Source: Reticulitermes lucifugus
Taxonomy: Eukaryota; Arthropoda; Insecta; Blattodea; Rhinotermitidae
Reading direction: 5' to 3'
Assembly: GCA_026260175.1 (NCBI GenBank)
Contig: JAKCWW010000121.1
Location: 1 to 64,000, forward strand
DNA: 64,000 nt
Shown: one piece after another, positions 12,434 through 22,759 of the stretch
How the letters are laid out: each line of letters begins with the position of its first letter
Numbering within the stretch: the first letter of the stretch is position 1
Made by a program: the position numbers and the translations under genes
The notes under the pieces: model-generated
What the model saw: the letters and a program-made list of their open reading frames with translations, nothing else
Databases searched by the model: none
What the model was told of the DNA's origin: nothing

Positions 12434-12583
12434 GCGCTAGATGGCGGTGAGTGTTACAGTACTGGAAATTGGACATATTGTTGTAGTTACAATTATGCTC
12501 ACTAGATGGGACGGTCAGTTCAGTGCTTGTTACAAAAGACGGTGAGGAATTTGTGGTTTAAATTTTCTCTACTAGATGGCAGC
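12434..12583 (+). promoter_or_regulatory. Cluster of three forward CTCF-like motifs
   Basis: GCGCTAGATGGCGGT (12434-12448), TCACTAGATGGGACG (12499-12513) and CTACTAGATGGCAGC (12569-12583) match CCASYAGRKGGCRSY at 13, 12 and 14 of 15 positions, all on the + strand within 150 bp. The third is as good as the best site in the 9.4-kb array. Three same-strand matches this close are unlikely by chance, but binding is inferred, not shown. Confidence 0.45.
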
Positions 12584-12989
12584 GTAACATCCTTTGACAC
12601 CTCCCACGTGTAACGCCCCAGCATGTACTCGCTCGCGGTACATATGACGTCTGAAAAGGAATACCTGTCGTAGCTCTGTAGTTTCTGATTGGGCCTGTAT
12701 GATATATGTCGCTCCAAGCCTAAGGGGCAATGCGTTCGAAGTACCAGTACGTAGAACCTATAACTAAATAATGTGTTTATTGGGTGGGTTTATAAGATCA
12801 ACAAAATATGGCTGCTTCTACGTGATCTACTAAATAATTAAACGATAAAGTAGATGAAATGTTAAAATAAGAACTCGCAAGTACAGAATAAAATTACATA
12901 TTTGCTACGACAATATAAATATAGCTAACAGGCGTAAATCATTTAAAAATATAGTGAAGCTCAAATGGCGGGTAACAAGAGTCATAGAT

Positions 12990-13117
12990 ATACGAAAACT
13001 GCAGTCACGAAGAAATTAAGAGCAGATTGAATTCGAGTTGTCTTTCTAACATTGAGTTAAGAATCTTACGTCTTCCGGTCTGCCATCTGCAAACGTGAAG
13101 ATTTAATATGTATAAAG
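12990..13117 (+). pseudogene. LINE-2 remnant, short internal piece
   Basis: CACGAAGAAATTAAGAGCAG starts an HEEIKSRLNS peptide, the same block as at 33.60 kb (AEIKSRLNS-type). It is followed by recognisable but decayed residues up to the SINE-C target site. About 130 bp remain. Confidence 0.5.
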
Positions 13118-13415
13118 TACTGCTTTCGCATGCGCCGGGATAGCGTAGTCGGTACAGCGGCTGGCTACGGGCTGGACGGTCCGGGGATCAAATCCCGGTT
13201 GGGGTGAGATTTTCAGCACCCGTCCAGACCGGCCCTGGGGTCTACAATGGGTACCGGGTCATTTCCGGAGGTAAAGCAGCCGGGGCGTGGCGCTGACCAC
13301 CCACCCCCATCTATCGCCGAGGTTAAAGAAAGAGTAAAGCTATACCTCTACTCCCCCTCTGGGCCTTCATGGCCTGTTCTAGGGTGAACTTCACCTTTAT
13401 CTTTACTGCTTTCGC
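13118..13415 (+). repeat. SINE-C, complete, tRNA-headed, with 12-bp target-site duplication
   Basis: The element 13130-13403 is flanked by TACTGCTTTCGC at 13118-13129 and 13404-13415. The head GCCGGGATAGCGTAGTCGG contains the A box and GGGGATCAAATCCC sits at the B box. The body holds GGGTACCGGGT..GGTAAAGCAGCCGGGGCG (13249-13301 region), homologous to SINE-A, and the 3' end is CACCTTTATCTTTA. The most abundant SINE here, with at least ten copies or fragments on both strands. Confidence 0.93.
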
Positions 13416-13692
13416 TCTTGTTCTGTACGAGTACTTTACATTAAGGGAAGAACATAGACTGTGACTGTATGAAAATATGAAACTGTTTAGACGTAAGAGA
13501 GATTAATTGAATGGGGGATGGAGGAAACTGCATTATGCGGATTGTCGTTATTGTACTGTCCACAGTATGTTATTATGTTGCTCAAATATAAGGATATGAG
13601 GTGGGCAGAGCTTACAGCACTTTGAGAGAGATAACAAGTGAATCTAGCGCTATTGTGTGAACATCTGAACGGAATTGGCCGCTTGGAAGGCC
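13416..13692. other. No gene seen
   Basis: Unique sequence between SINE-C and the 63-bp duplication; nothing recognised. Confidence 0.4.
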
Positions 13693-13818
13693 TTTTTGTA
13701 GATGAAACAGTAATATTGAAATAACCTTTAGATAAGTATTGTTTTGTGTCGTAGATTTTTGTAGATGAAACAGTAATATTGAAATAACCTTTAGATAAGT
13801 ATTGTTTTGTGCCGTAGA
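13693..13818. repeat. 63-bp tandem duplication, 62/63 identical
   Basis: TTTTTGTAGATGAAACAGTA begins both units, at 13693 and 13756; the second ends at 13818. The only difference is T versus C in GTGTCG/GTGCCG. The near-identity marks a very recent duplication or an assembly duplication. Confidence 0.95.
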
Positions 13819-14315
13819 TTCAATTGATTTGGATTAGGATGGGACCGTATAGGGCTCTTATGAGCACTGTAATAAAAGGAGTGGGGAATGTTTCGAATAG
13901 CTGAGCGACAGTTAGCTTCTCGAGAAGGACTCTGCTCTGCGAAGCTTATTTCTGTTTTCGATGAGTGCCTAATATTATGGATATCTAATCTGGCTCTCGC
14001 TTGCAACTGCAGTGTATACCGTAGTTGTTAATAAAGGAAATGAGGCCTGCGTGCTGTCTCATTGCTCGAAGTACACGAACCAGTCCATATTGAATTACTC
14101 AACTTTCCGTTCATTTCATTTCTGCTCTAAACCCCGAACTTTCTACTTTCTCCTCTATGAACCAAACAAGAAGTCAATCGAACAAATGGGAGTCGCGTGA
14201 CCTGCATCTTATCCGAACGCAGATTTACGATCGATATCCATCTTTTTATTTTGTCGAGAAAATGTGTGGGGCGAGGTGAAACGGAAAACTCGAGGCTTGT
14301 GAAATAGTTAGAGGG
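13819..14315. other. No gene seen
   Basis: Unique sequence. Small open frames (62-71 codons) on both strands without recognisable features. Confidence 0.4.
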
Positions 14316-14317
14316 GG

Positions 14318-14560
14318 TTTTTCGCTCTTGTGGGATTTATGCAGCGTAGATTGGTAGTTATTTACCAACGTTTCGGGGCAACCTATCGGTCCCATCTTCA
14401 TTGGTCAATCAGTCTTGGACTGCTTGGCCCTTGAAGATGGGACAGACAGGTTGTACCGAAACGTCGGTAAATAACTACTATTTATGCTACTAACATCTCA
14501 GAAGAGCGTAGAGTTCATTTACACCGAGGCGGAAGCCTAAAATCGCGCATGGTGCGAGGG
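14318..14560. repeat. Palindromic hairpin element, type 1 (complete)
   Basis: Left arm 14354-14400 and right arm 14432-14478 are inverted copies matching at 42 of 47 positions, around a 31-nt loop that holds a smaller palindrome (CAGTCTTGGACTG). The arms extend outward in weaker form; the left flank (TCTACGCTGC complement) matches the right flank of the related copy at 45.9 kb. Both copies share the distal tail TTTACACCG-GGCG-AAGCCT. No transposase is present. The structure suits a non-autonomous inverted-repeat element, but no target-site duplication was found and the class is unknown. Confidence 0.8.
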
Positions 14561-14714
14561 GGTTTTTATTTCTCAATAAGCGTAATCGGTTGGTTTATTA
14601 AGGTTTTCCATTAATGTTTCCTGCGTATTTAACTTCATACACACATACACACTTATTTGAGTAAAGGACAGTAGAGTAACAGTAAAGTTTTGCCTAAGCA
14701 CCAAGCCACTAAAA

Positions 14715-14850
14715 TGTATGGGAGAGTGGAAGTAAAGCTCCACGTTTTCTTATTCTCAGCACTAGAGTGATGTGATTGTTCAACTTCATGCTCCTGCTTG
14801 TTTACACCCAGATACAGAGTTCTCGGGGAACCGAAAGTTAATGGCTCGTG
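14715..14850 (-). repeat. SINE-C fragment, antisense, 3' half
   Basis: GGAGAGTGGAAGTAAAGCTC..AGCACTAGAGTGATGTGA follows the order of the antisense SINE-C body (compare 42.06-42.13 kb). Degenerate and without head. Confidence 0.5.
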
Positions 14851-15044
14851 TTCACGCCGTTACACTGATTCATTTCAAATAAATCCAATGCTGAACTATC
14901 TAAGTTTCATTTTTGTATGATTTTCTTCTGGTTTCTGGTTCGCTGGAGTTGTCCATTTAATGAAATGTCAAGCAAAAGGTATTACCTTCATCCTCAGCTC
15001 GTATCGCGTTGAACTCGTAACTGTCTATATTTTTCGGAACTGTT

Positions 15045-15332
15045 GCCTTTATGTATTTGCCCCCCCCCCAATGACTCGACAGCCGCTTGGGGGCCTAGGC
15101 TGCCTCATTTTTCGAGGCTTCACGATCACACACTTTAGACACAGCACAGTCGGTAGGACTCCTCTGGACAAGTGATCAGCCCGTCGCAGAGACCTCTACC
15201 TGACAACNNNNNNNNNNNNNNNNNNNNNNNNNNNNNNNNNNNNNNNNNNNNNNNNNNACAATCCCAGCAAGCGAGCGGCCGCAGACCCACGCCTTAGACC
15301 GCACGACCACTGGGATCGGCTGGCCTTTATGT
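15045..15332 (-). repeat. SINE-D, full length with 10-bp target-site duplication, gap inside
   Basis: GCCTTTATGT occurs at 15045-15054 and 15323-15332. In between, read on the minus strand, is a tRNA-like head (GGCCGATCCCAGTGG, GTCTAAGGCG), whose B-box region falls in the N gap, and a body ending near the C tract at 15061. Comparison with the gap-free copy at 60.7-61.0 kb predicts about 51 missing bases, agreeing with the 50 Ns. Confidence 0.85.
15208..15257. other. Assembly gap, 50 N
   Basis: Run of 50 N inside a SINE-D copy. Confidence 0.99.
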
Positions 15333-15420
15333 CTATCTGGTGTAAAATCGTTTCTTGCAGGATTTTAAATCTTACGCACTGCTTTCCTTCATTATTCTAT
15401 TTCATTATATTCCTATATAT

Positions 15421-15860
15421 AATGAAATGCTACATCAGGAGCATAGCTTTGTATGGTGCTGAAACTTGGACACTTCGGAAAATATATCAGAAATTCCCTG
15501 AAAGTTTTGAAATGTCTTTCTGGAGAAGGATGGAGAAGATCAGCTGGACTGATCGTGTGAAAAATGAAAAAGTATTACATAGAGCGAAGGAGGAAGGGAT
15601 TTTCCTACATACAATAAATCGAAGGAAGGCTAACTGAATTGGACACACGTCGTGTAGGAACTGCCTTCTAAAACACGTTATTGAAGGAAAGACAGAAGGG
15701 AAGAGAAAACGAGGAAGAAGACATCAACAGTTACTAGATAACCTCAAGGAAACGAGAGGGTACTGGAATTTGAAAGAGGAAGCACAAGATCGCACTGTGT
15801 GGAGAATTCGCTTCGGAAGAGGCTATGGACCTGTCGTAAGACAGACTACAGAGTGAACAA
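15421..15860 (+). pseudogene. LINE-1 family (this window's name), 5'-truncated ORF2 C-terminus
   Basis: Translates to SIALYGAETWTLRK, RRMEKISWTDRVKNEKV, then after one in-frame stop (following NRRKAN) NCLLKHVIEGKTEG..RRHQQLLDNLKETRGYWNLK and FGRGYGPVVRQTTE before the natural stop at about 15856. This is the C-terminal domain of an insect non-LTR retrotransposon ORF2, downstream of the RT palm; the exact clade is not assigned. The name is local and does not mean mammalian L1. It lacks the RT catalytic region. It sits about 90 bp after a SINE-D. A second copy lies antisense at 22.1-22.5 kb. Confidence 0.8.
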
Positions 15861-17804
15861 ACTGACTCATTAATAAAATGGCGTTAAGTGGATCATTATT
15901 ATGTTAAGTATAGTATAAGTACGTCGATTGATAGTAAAGATCAGTTTTCACTTAAATAGTTTCATTTTATGATGATTTCAGTAGTGATCGTTTTACCTAC
16001 ACTTTTGTGAACCAAGGCGCCAGCTCTCCCTTCTCTCAAATTTAGATCGAGTCATTACTGTTGGCAATGATGTTGATTTGAACATTATTGTTGAAGCTTG
16101 TCTGATAATTTACTTGTTTATGTAAATGGACGAAAGTTTTTTAGAAGGAAACATTATGTAAATTATTCAAGTGAACTGTGCATATTGAGTAGGCCTAAAT
16201 CAATAATGTCGCCTTCCTAATTTATAGCAAAGGTAGTAATTGTAATGTGGTGCAAACATACAGATAAACTGGCGAAGAGTAGTCTGATATGGTCATGTCG
16301 ACGTGTGCAGAGAGAAGACCGTGTAAGACTTCGTGTGCGCACAAAGTATTCGTCATATTAATGTGGTTTATATGCGTAGAATGCTAGTGTGACAGGTAAC
16401 ATACTTTACATGAAGGCAGAAACACAGAGTAATGTATTTCTAAACAGTGAAGCTTAAAAGTTATCGATGAGATGTCGGGCCTGTTTGTAGTTAATTCAGT
16501 TCAGAGTTTCGTTACTAGTGGTAATTCCCGCCCCTGTCTACAAGTCTTCGATGGGCAGCTACCAGAAGCTTTTTGCAGTATAAATGGGGATCCCCCATTC
16601 ATATGGCGGGAGGGGAGATCGTTTTATTACCTACTTGATCGGTATTTATATCAGGACCAGGACGACGCTTGTGAGGCACAGGCTGACCGTTGGTGTTAGT
16701 GACATACGAAAGAGCTTTTTATTAAGCTTAGTTTAAAATATTTATTCAGTGAATTCCATGGAACAGCGTGTGATTTATAAGTGCGCAGCGTAAGTTTATT
16801 AAATATACACGCAATAAAATTTACTCTTTTATGTCAATAAACTCTTTAAAACACCCTGTCTCCCCTCTAATTTAAATTTACGTACACATATCTTATACTT
16901 TGTTGTTGTTCAAGTAAATCTTCGCCATGTATGCAGAGACACGTAATAATAATTGGTAGTCGGAAATACAAGGATATGTCCTGAAGGATTTTCTGTCTAC
17001 CCTACTAAGAATTCGCACGGAGACTTGCTTGCTATTGAAAATGGAGCTTGAAAGGAAACATATCTGTCTTAGCAGTAATAGTTTCAGATTGAAAGAGTAC
17101 CATGAATATAAAGCTTTTCTTTGCCATAAATCTGCTACAACGATAAGTTTACATTTCCCTAGAGTCTGTGTCGATATCGTCTGCATTTATTCAATGATAT
17201 CTTGAAATTCATCTTTCTTTGATAGTATATGTACATTTAGTAGCATAAGGTTTCCTTTTCATGTTAATATTCCCTTCTGTCTCTCATTCACTTTGCACAC
17301 GGCACGTCAGAAAAGAAACTGAAGGCACAAAGATCCTCTGATTGTGATGCCTGAGGTTTACATGTTCCTGGATGCTGTAGCATGTAGAGGATATTTCATG
17401 CTATAACTTAGTTCTCATACTAGACTTTAACTATATTTGCCATCCTGTGCTTTATACTACGTTACGTACGCAACTTTGAAGGGTTAATTTGCAAATGTAG
17501 ATGACTTCGCTAAATATTATTTATCGACACTGTATCAATTTTTGTAACATCAAGGAAAATACGTACATCATTTATGAATTCCTTTACCTTCTGCATCCTC
17601 ATTCAGCCAACCAGGCTGGACTCCATTTCCATTTATAATCAGGTTTGTTATGCCACGGCGAAGTTCAAACGTAATCAAGGGGTCTTCCCTTTCTTTAATG
17701 GAAATTTTTAAGCGTTATATGACGACACTGTCAGTTATTAAGGTTATATTATAGGGCGGATGATAGGTGAATGAATGCGTGTGGGGTACTGGTGGAATGG
17801 TGCT
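15861..17804. other. No gene recognised; unique sequence
   Basis: Open frames of 75 codons (+, 16472-16699) and 97 codons (-, 16893-17186) have no domain I recognise. The former has a fairly balanced composition and a GATCC/GGCGGG-rich stretch, but nothing decides coding. TAGGCCTA at 16190-16197. Confidence 0.4.
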
Positions 17805-17940
17805 GATAGGGGAAAACCGAATTGCTCGCAGTAAAACCTTTTCTAGCGCCATTTTGTCAACTTTAAGTCCCACCTGGACTAGCCTGGTATTGAAACAGTG
17901 CCTCAGAGGTGAGTGTGATCTTCATGGAGACCGCTTTAAG
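17805..17940 (-). repeat. SINE-B fragment, antisense, degenerate
   Basis: GGAAAACCGAATTGCTCG..GCGCCATTTTGTCAAC..AAGTCCCACCTGGACTAG parallels the antisense SINE-B body at 43.9 and 61.6 kb (GTGCCACTTTGTCCACC..AATCCCACATGGAC). The tRNA-like head is largely lost. Confidence 0.5.
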
Positions 17941-18909
17941 AACCTGAAGTTTTGTATAAATATTGGCTTCTTAATTTCCAGATTGATAAGGACTTGATGA
18001 AGTGCTTCTAAACACTTGTTTGTATCTTACACCGTCAATGGCCCGCTCGGTATGGCAGTGAGAAATGGCAATAAGAAATCTATCTAGTGGTCGTTTTGGC
18101 GTGTATAAAAGTTGACTTTTAAATAATGAATATGATGGAAACAGATGATAAAATTCTGCTACAACCGATGACACAATTCTTATTGGGAAGTTCCAGTCTG
18201 TGTGGCCTTGACTTCATCGTACTTTTGTGTCACTGTTCTGCGATGATGAAGCAGTCGCTGGGTAAGCATGAAGAGTTGGGAGAGATTTGGGAGACAGCGA
18301 TTGTGGGCTAGTTTTAATTACTGTCAAATGTTTGGCATGGATGTCTTGATAGAAACTGCGAAAGAGTTCCAACGAACCAGAGAACTTCCGAACAGGGAGG
18401 GTTACTGAACTTAACACCAAGATGTTTGGCTAATTTTGGACACTATAAGCCTACGTATGAAACTTAAGTGTTGACATAGCCTTTTAAAGCCCAGTGGTAA
18501 ATATGTGTACCACGTGCGTTAACATGAAGAAATTCCGTATTTTACCAAGCAGTGTATTTATGTGTTTAACATGATTCTGACAATAAGTACCGATCATTTC
18601 TGTAAAGAGCTTTGACTGACTGGCCTCTGTCAATGAGATGAACTGTGTTGTCTGAACTGTTCTCTGGTTCTTTGTTAAGCAGCAACTGAAGCTTTATATA
18701 CAGTTTAGACGAATGTCAGTCTTTAAATGTTTAAAAAGATATGCCGTAGTAGTAGTAGTAGTACCAAAAATAATAATAATTTTGGAACTGTTTTGTTTAC
18801 ATAGGCGTTATGAAGTCCGTACTTAGATGACAGTCGTCTTTGAACAACTCCAAAATAGAAGCTGTCAAATTTGGCTCAACTGTCAGTTTCCTTTAATCCA
18901 CAACGTTTG
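17941..18909. other. No gene recognised
   Basis: Unique sequence. Short (GTA)n at 18747-18764. Open frames of 61-68 codons only. Confidence 0.4.
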
Positions 18910-19231
18910 AGGAAGTCATTGGCCGTGCCATGGCTCAGGCGGTTAGTCGCTGGCCTCCCACCGCGGAGGCCCGGATTCGATCCCGGGTCAGTCCATGTGG
19001 GATTTGTGGCGGACAAAGTGGCACTGAGAGGTTTTTCCCCGAGTACTTCGGGTTTTCCCTGTTAGTTTCATTGCACCGGTGCTCCATTACTTGGAAAAAT
19101 GAAAAAAACTGATCATCTTTCTCTTCATCTTTATCAGAAGGGTTGCAAAATAAGCCTTGAGGCTGCGGTGCGTCCGTAGCTTCTGCTGCGGGGCCCTTCA
19201 CCTCAAAAAAAATGAAAAAAGGAAGTCATTG
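18910..19231 (+). repeat. SINE-B, complete, with 12-bp target-site duplication
   Basis: AGGAAGTCATTG is found at 18910-18921 and 19220-19231, bounding a 298-bp element. The head reads CCGTGCCATGGCTCAGGCGG, with A box TGGCTCAGGCGG and B box GGATTCGATCCC about 45 bases on. The body includes GAGTACTTCGGGTTTTCCCT and the 3' end is GGGGCCCTTCACCTC followed by an A-rich tail. It is non-coding; open frames on both strands (60-88 codons) are artefacts. Confidence 0.93.
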
Positions 19232-20320
19232 CGTGTGGTCGCGTGTACGAAGTTTCCAAATTATGATGTTGCGAATATGCTTGTTAAAGCTATCAGGCGT
19301 AGACTACTGCAGCCCATGTGCCGGGCTTACGGCGACATCATTCAATGAAAACTGCATATAAAACGTGTTCTTAAAGTTAGTGTGTTCCTTTTGGGAGATT
19401 GTATGTGAAAGTGAGCAGCGCCGAGGACTGTTGTCTGGCGCGCTGACTGGGATTGTTTTCCACAGCAGGGCAGAACAAGAGACCTGCACTGACTGATATC
19501 CATTTGGTGGGTTTGAATGGGTCTGACTGTGCAATGCGAAGCCGGTACTTAGGGGATTCATCGCATTTAGAGAACACGGGAGGAAGGACGTAGACTATTG
19601 GTCAGTCACTGTGACGCTCTGCCCTCTTCTGACGGAAGAGACGGCAGTGTTATATCCATCCGGAGACTGCATTTATTGTCCTGACCTCAACAGCAAACTC
19701 TATACAGAGTGTCCCACATTAAAGACTAGTCTTTGGTAAAAGTTTGGATGTAACTGTGTATAGTATTTGTGAGCGGCTGGTACGCTAATTGTAGTTACGG
19801 TTATTTTACGCGAGTGTATAGTAATCCATTGCCAACTGCACGGATGACGTTCATGGACAATATTGTGGTTGGCAACACCAAAACAATATGGGAGATTGGG
19901 AAACCGCTACCAAAATAACAGTTATCAAAGCCTAGCTACCTACAAAATTTTAGTCGTTAAGCCTCAAAACAAGACCTTGTGATAGCATATTAAAATAAAT
20001 TTTAAAGAAACGGGATGTGATCGTGTGGACTGAATTAAACCCTCTAAGGAACAGATCCAGTGAAGGAATTTTTTGATAAGGATTGTCGATCTTTACTTTT
20101 TATAAAGGGCGGGGAATTACTCGTACTTGACTAGTTGAGTGACTATCAGCAACTGAAGGAAATGTTTAGGACGTGAAGTTGCTTGGAAGTAAGTTACACT
20201 GGCTTCAGAAGTCTGCTTACATATTGGGATTGAATTTAGGTTAATTATGGACACATCTCTCGCATAGGCCATATAAATCCATTGTGTAACTTCGTCTTTC
20301 TGTCTTCAGATGCGTCTAAT
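19232..20320. other. No gene recognised
   Basis: Unique sequence with a moderately CpG-containing patch at about 19390-19640. Minus-strand frames of 66-85 codons overlap it without recognisable domains. Confidence 0.4.
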
Positions 20321-20324
20321 TGTG

Positions 20325-20385
20325 CAGATGTTCCGACGTTTCGGCGTACATTGTAGTGACCGTCTTCATGGCAAATATGGTTGAA
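20325..20385 (+). repeat. Half hairpin element, type-1-like left arm
   Basis: TTCCGACGTTTCGGCGTACA..GTGACCGTCTTCATGG parallels the left arm of the 14.35-kb element (ACCAACGTTTCGGGGCAACC..CGGTCCCATCTTCATTGG). No right arm is seen downstream. Confidence 0.4.
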
Positions 20386-20410
20386 GGAAGAAGTGGACCG
20401 ATAAAATAAG

Positions 20411-20836
20411 GTGCCACAGTGGTTTAAAGTGTGGTTGTGTCCAATGCGAAAGGACCATGTGGGTATGAAAAGAGATTTAGGAAAACGGGTAAAGCAAGGG
20501 TTTTCTCAAATTCATCCTTTTTTATTGTTGAAGTTGTGGGGGTTTCTGGCTATTTCTTTGGCTTCCCTGCTTATGCGCGGTACGTTAGTGTGGATATTGG
20601 CTATGTCTCCAATTTTATGCGGCTACAAGCCGTGTTCGGCTACAGCAGATTCTGGTTTTCTAGTATGGTCTCGAGATGTATTCCGATTCTGTAGGTGGAG
20701 GTGTGAGTGCTCCGCACCTCCTTCTCCTACGAAAAGTATATGTGGGTCCCTTCCTCTTTCCGGTTCATTCGCCATGGATATGGCGACTTCATCTTTGGCC
20801 GATAAGTTGGAACAGATTGAAGACACGACATGGTAA
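20411..20836 (+). CDS. Unrecognised 141-codon open frame, possible first coding exon at its 3' end
   Basis: The longest open frame in this window outside recognised repeats. Residues about 36-70 (PFLLLKLWGFLAISLASLLM onward) are hydrophobic. The last part is different: from ATG at 20774 or 20780, in a good start context (CGCCATGGATATGGCG), it reads MATSSLADKLEQIEDT, a polar, helix-like N-terminus. The frame stops at TAA 20834-20836, but GTAAAG at 20833-20838 could be a splice donor (ATG|GTAAAG), giving an exon 20774-20832 that leaves a split codon. No homolog is recognised, and no downstream exon can be identified. Random ORF remains the main alternative. Confidence 0.22.
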   Translation: MPQWFKVWLCPMRKDHVGMKRDLGKRVKQGFSQIHPFLLLKLWGFLAISLASLLMRGTLVWILAMSPILCGYKPCSATADSGFLVWSRDVFRFCRWRCECSAPPSPTKSICGSLPLSGSFAMDMATSSLADKLEQIEDTTW

Positions 20837-20839
20837 AGT

Positions 20840-22138
20840 CCTGACACACAAAAGTACATATTTGGCACAGGCCACTAAAGCCAAAACACAACTGTATATC
20901 GACATACAGCTTCTAAATATGTTTCGCAAAGCCGTCCATGCTAAGATCACACTGCATGAAGACATAGCTTATTTTCCATTGTCTTTTATTGAATACATTT
21001 ACATAAAATGTTTTAAATAAGTTTGTAGACGTTAAAATAGCTTCGTATTGTGTAATATAACAGTTTCGTTTTGAGTAAAATGCTCTTGACACATCTGATA
21101 AGCTTCAAACAAATTAAATGTTGAATTGGACCCTTGCGAGCTAGGCTTAAATTTAGGTTAAACTCCCACCACCAAATTTTGTCGAAATTCATTCAGTGGT
21201 TCCGCAGATGATATATACGGACAGACGGACAGGTGTACATTATATGTCCTCTTTGTTGTCACGTTGTGCAGCTTGTTCAAAAGTCACATTAAAATTGTAA
21301 TTATAGTAAATAGCGTAATTTTTTTTTATTTTGAGTCACCTTGTAGGTGCGGCGCCATGGTTTTAGGTGTCCGTGTAAATGTATCAGAACAATGCATGTC
21401 GAGCGACTGAAACACTGTGTTGAAGTACGTACCGAGGTACTTCCTGTCCATTGCGCTTGCGCATATTTCACAAGCACTGCCGTAATTCTATACGTGTCAT
21501 TCCATTTTGTAAGAAAAACGGCTTAACAGCCACTTTAAAGCTTCGGGTTGTGTTGTTGGTTGATTGTTCGGTTACGCGGCTACTCTCTTCAGATGATTAG
21601 GTTTCATATATTGTCGAGTAAGGTACGAAGATTGACAGTATGCAGAATGGATGCAGTCGTGGCCTATTTGAAGGCCGTTATCGTGGACAGGTGGACGTAA
21701 TTTCGAACCAGGTACTTCCCGAAGAGGGTGTTACCGTGACGTGGTTGTCAATAAGTGTACTGCACTTGTTGTTCCGCTGTTGTTTTCACCAATATCTCAT
21801 CAGAAAGCTGCTGTGATGCTACGCCCAATGTGTTTGCCGTCAGGGCCGCCAGATGTCGCTTCTGAACAAACCTGATAAATGATCGTGCTCGCCTTCACTG
21901 TGCTGGCAGGTCTGTGCATTGTTTCCTGTAGATCCGTATAGGATGTTAACACATTAACTATCTGCAACGAGGATTTACGTTTTAATCTTCATTCAGTGGA
22001 TAAGTATATACGGTGGAATTGTCTGATTATATAGATGCCATTGTTTAAAAAAAAGCATTGCTCCTTCTGTTGAGGACTGCCGAGCCTAATGAAATTGGCA
22101 CTAAATACACATTTTGCGATTCACGGAACGGTATTCAT
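20840..22138. other. No gene recognised; possible repeat tail at 21.17-21.24 kb
   Basis: Near 21170-21245 TTTTGTCGAAATTCATTCAG, then GACAGACGGACAGG, resembles a LINE-type 3' tail (see also 8.7 kb). Near 21846-21860 CCGCCAGATGTCGCT matches a CTCF-like consensus at 13/15. Otherwise unique AT-rich sequence. Confidence 0.35.
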
Positions 22139-22503
22139 TGATACTGTAGTCTGTGTTAGGATAGGTCCATTGCCTCTTCCAAAGCGAATTCTACACAAAT
22201 TGCGATCTAGTGCTTCCTCCTTCAATTTCCAGTATTCTCTCTTTTCCTTAAGGACATTCAGTAGCTGCTTACGTTTTCTTACTCGTCTTACCGTCACTTC
22301 TATTCTTCCCTCTATCTTTCCTTCAGTAACGTGTTTTAGAAGGCAGTTCCTACGCAAATTATGACTAACCAGTTAGCCTTTCTTCTCTTTACTATTTGTA
22401 GGATATTCCTCTCTTCCTTGACTCTTCGTAATACTTCATTTCTCACACGATTGGTCCAGCTGATCTTCTCCATCCTTCTCCAGCACCACATTTCAAAACT
22501 TTC
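22139..22503 (-). pseudogene. LINE-1 family C-terminal remnant, antisense
   Basis: On the minus strand: LESFEMWCWRRMEKISWTNR, EERNILQIVKRRKANW, then, after a frame change, RRNCLLKHVTEGKIEGRIEV and ALDRNLCRIRFGRGNGP. Same domain as the 15.4-kb copy, and somewhat closer to what I take to be the family consensus (MWCWRRMEK). One frameshift separates the two halves. The 5' end of this truncated copy abuts the ATGT/AT microsatellite at 22505. Confidence 0.8.
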
Positions 22504-22504
22504 C

Positions 22505-22552
22505 AGATATATGTATGTATGTATGTATATATATATATATATATATATATTT
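22505..22552. repeat. (ATGT)n(AT)n microsatellite
   Basis: ATGTATGTATGTATGTATAT continuing into AT repeats, directly beside the truncated LINE end. Confidence 0.9.
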
Positions 22553-22612
22553 GGGTACATTTTTAAACCATTAAAAAGTTTTTAGAAATTATTATTGTGT
22601 TATTCTTCACAT

Positions 22613-22665
22613 CGTCCTTCCTTTCTTTCTTTCTTTCTTTCCTTCCTTTCTCTCTTCTTTTTTTA
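22613..22665. repeat. (CTTT)n pyrimidine tract
   Basis: TTCCTTTCTTTCTTTCTTTC and continuing pyrimidine-rich sequence. Confidence 0.85.
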
Positions 22666-22759
22666 TTGTGACTAGTACCGTTCGTGTACAGCACGGTCAA
22701 AGAATCAGTTTACAAGTTGCTGTTTTACTTGTTTGTGCTATAAGTTGACATTACGTCCA

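Noticed and set aside
13130-13210. Possible genuine tRNA gene
   Set aside because: A and B boxes belong to the SINE-C head; no cloverleaf with paired acceptor stem, and a SINE body follows.
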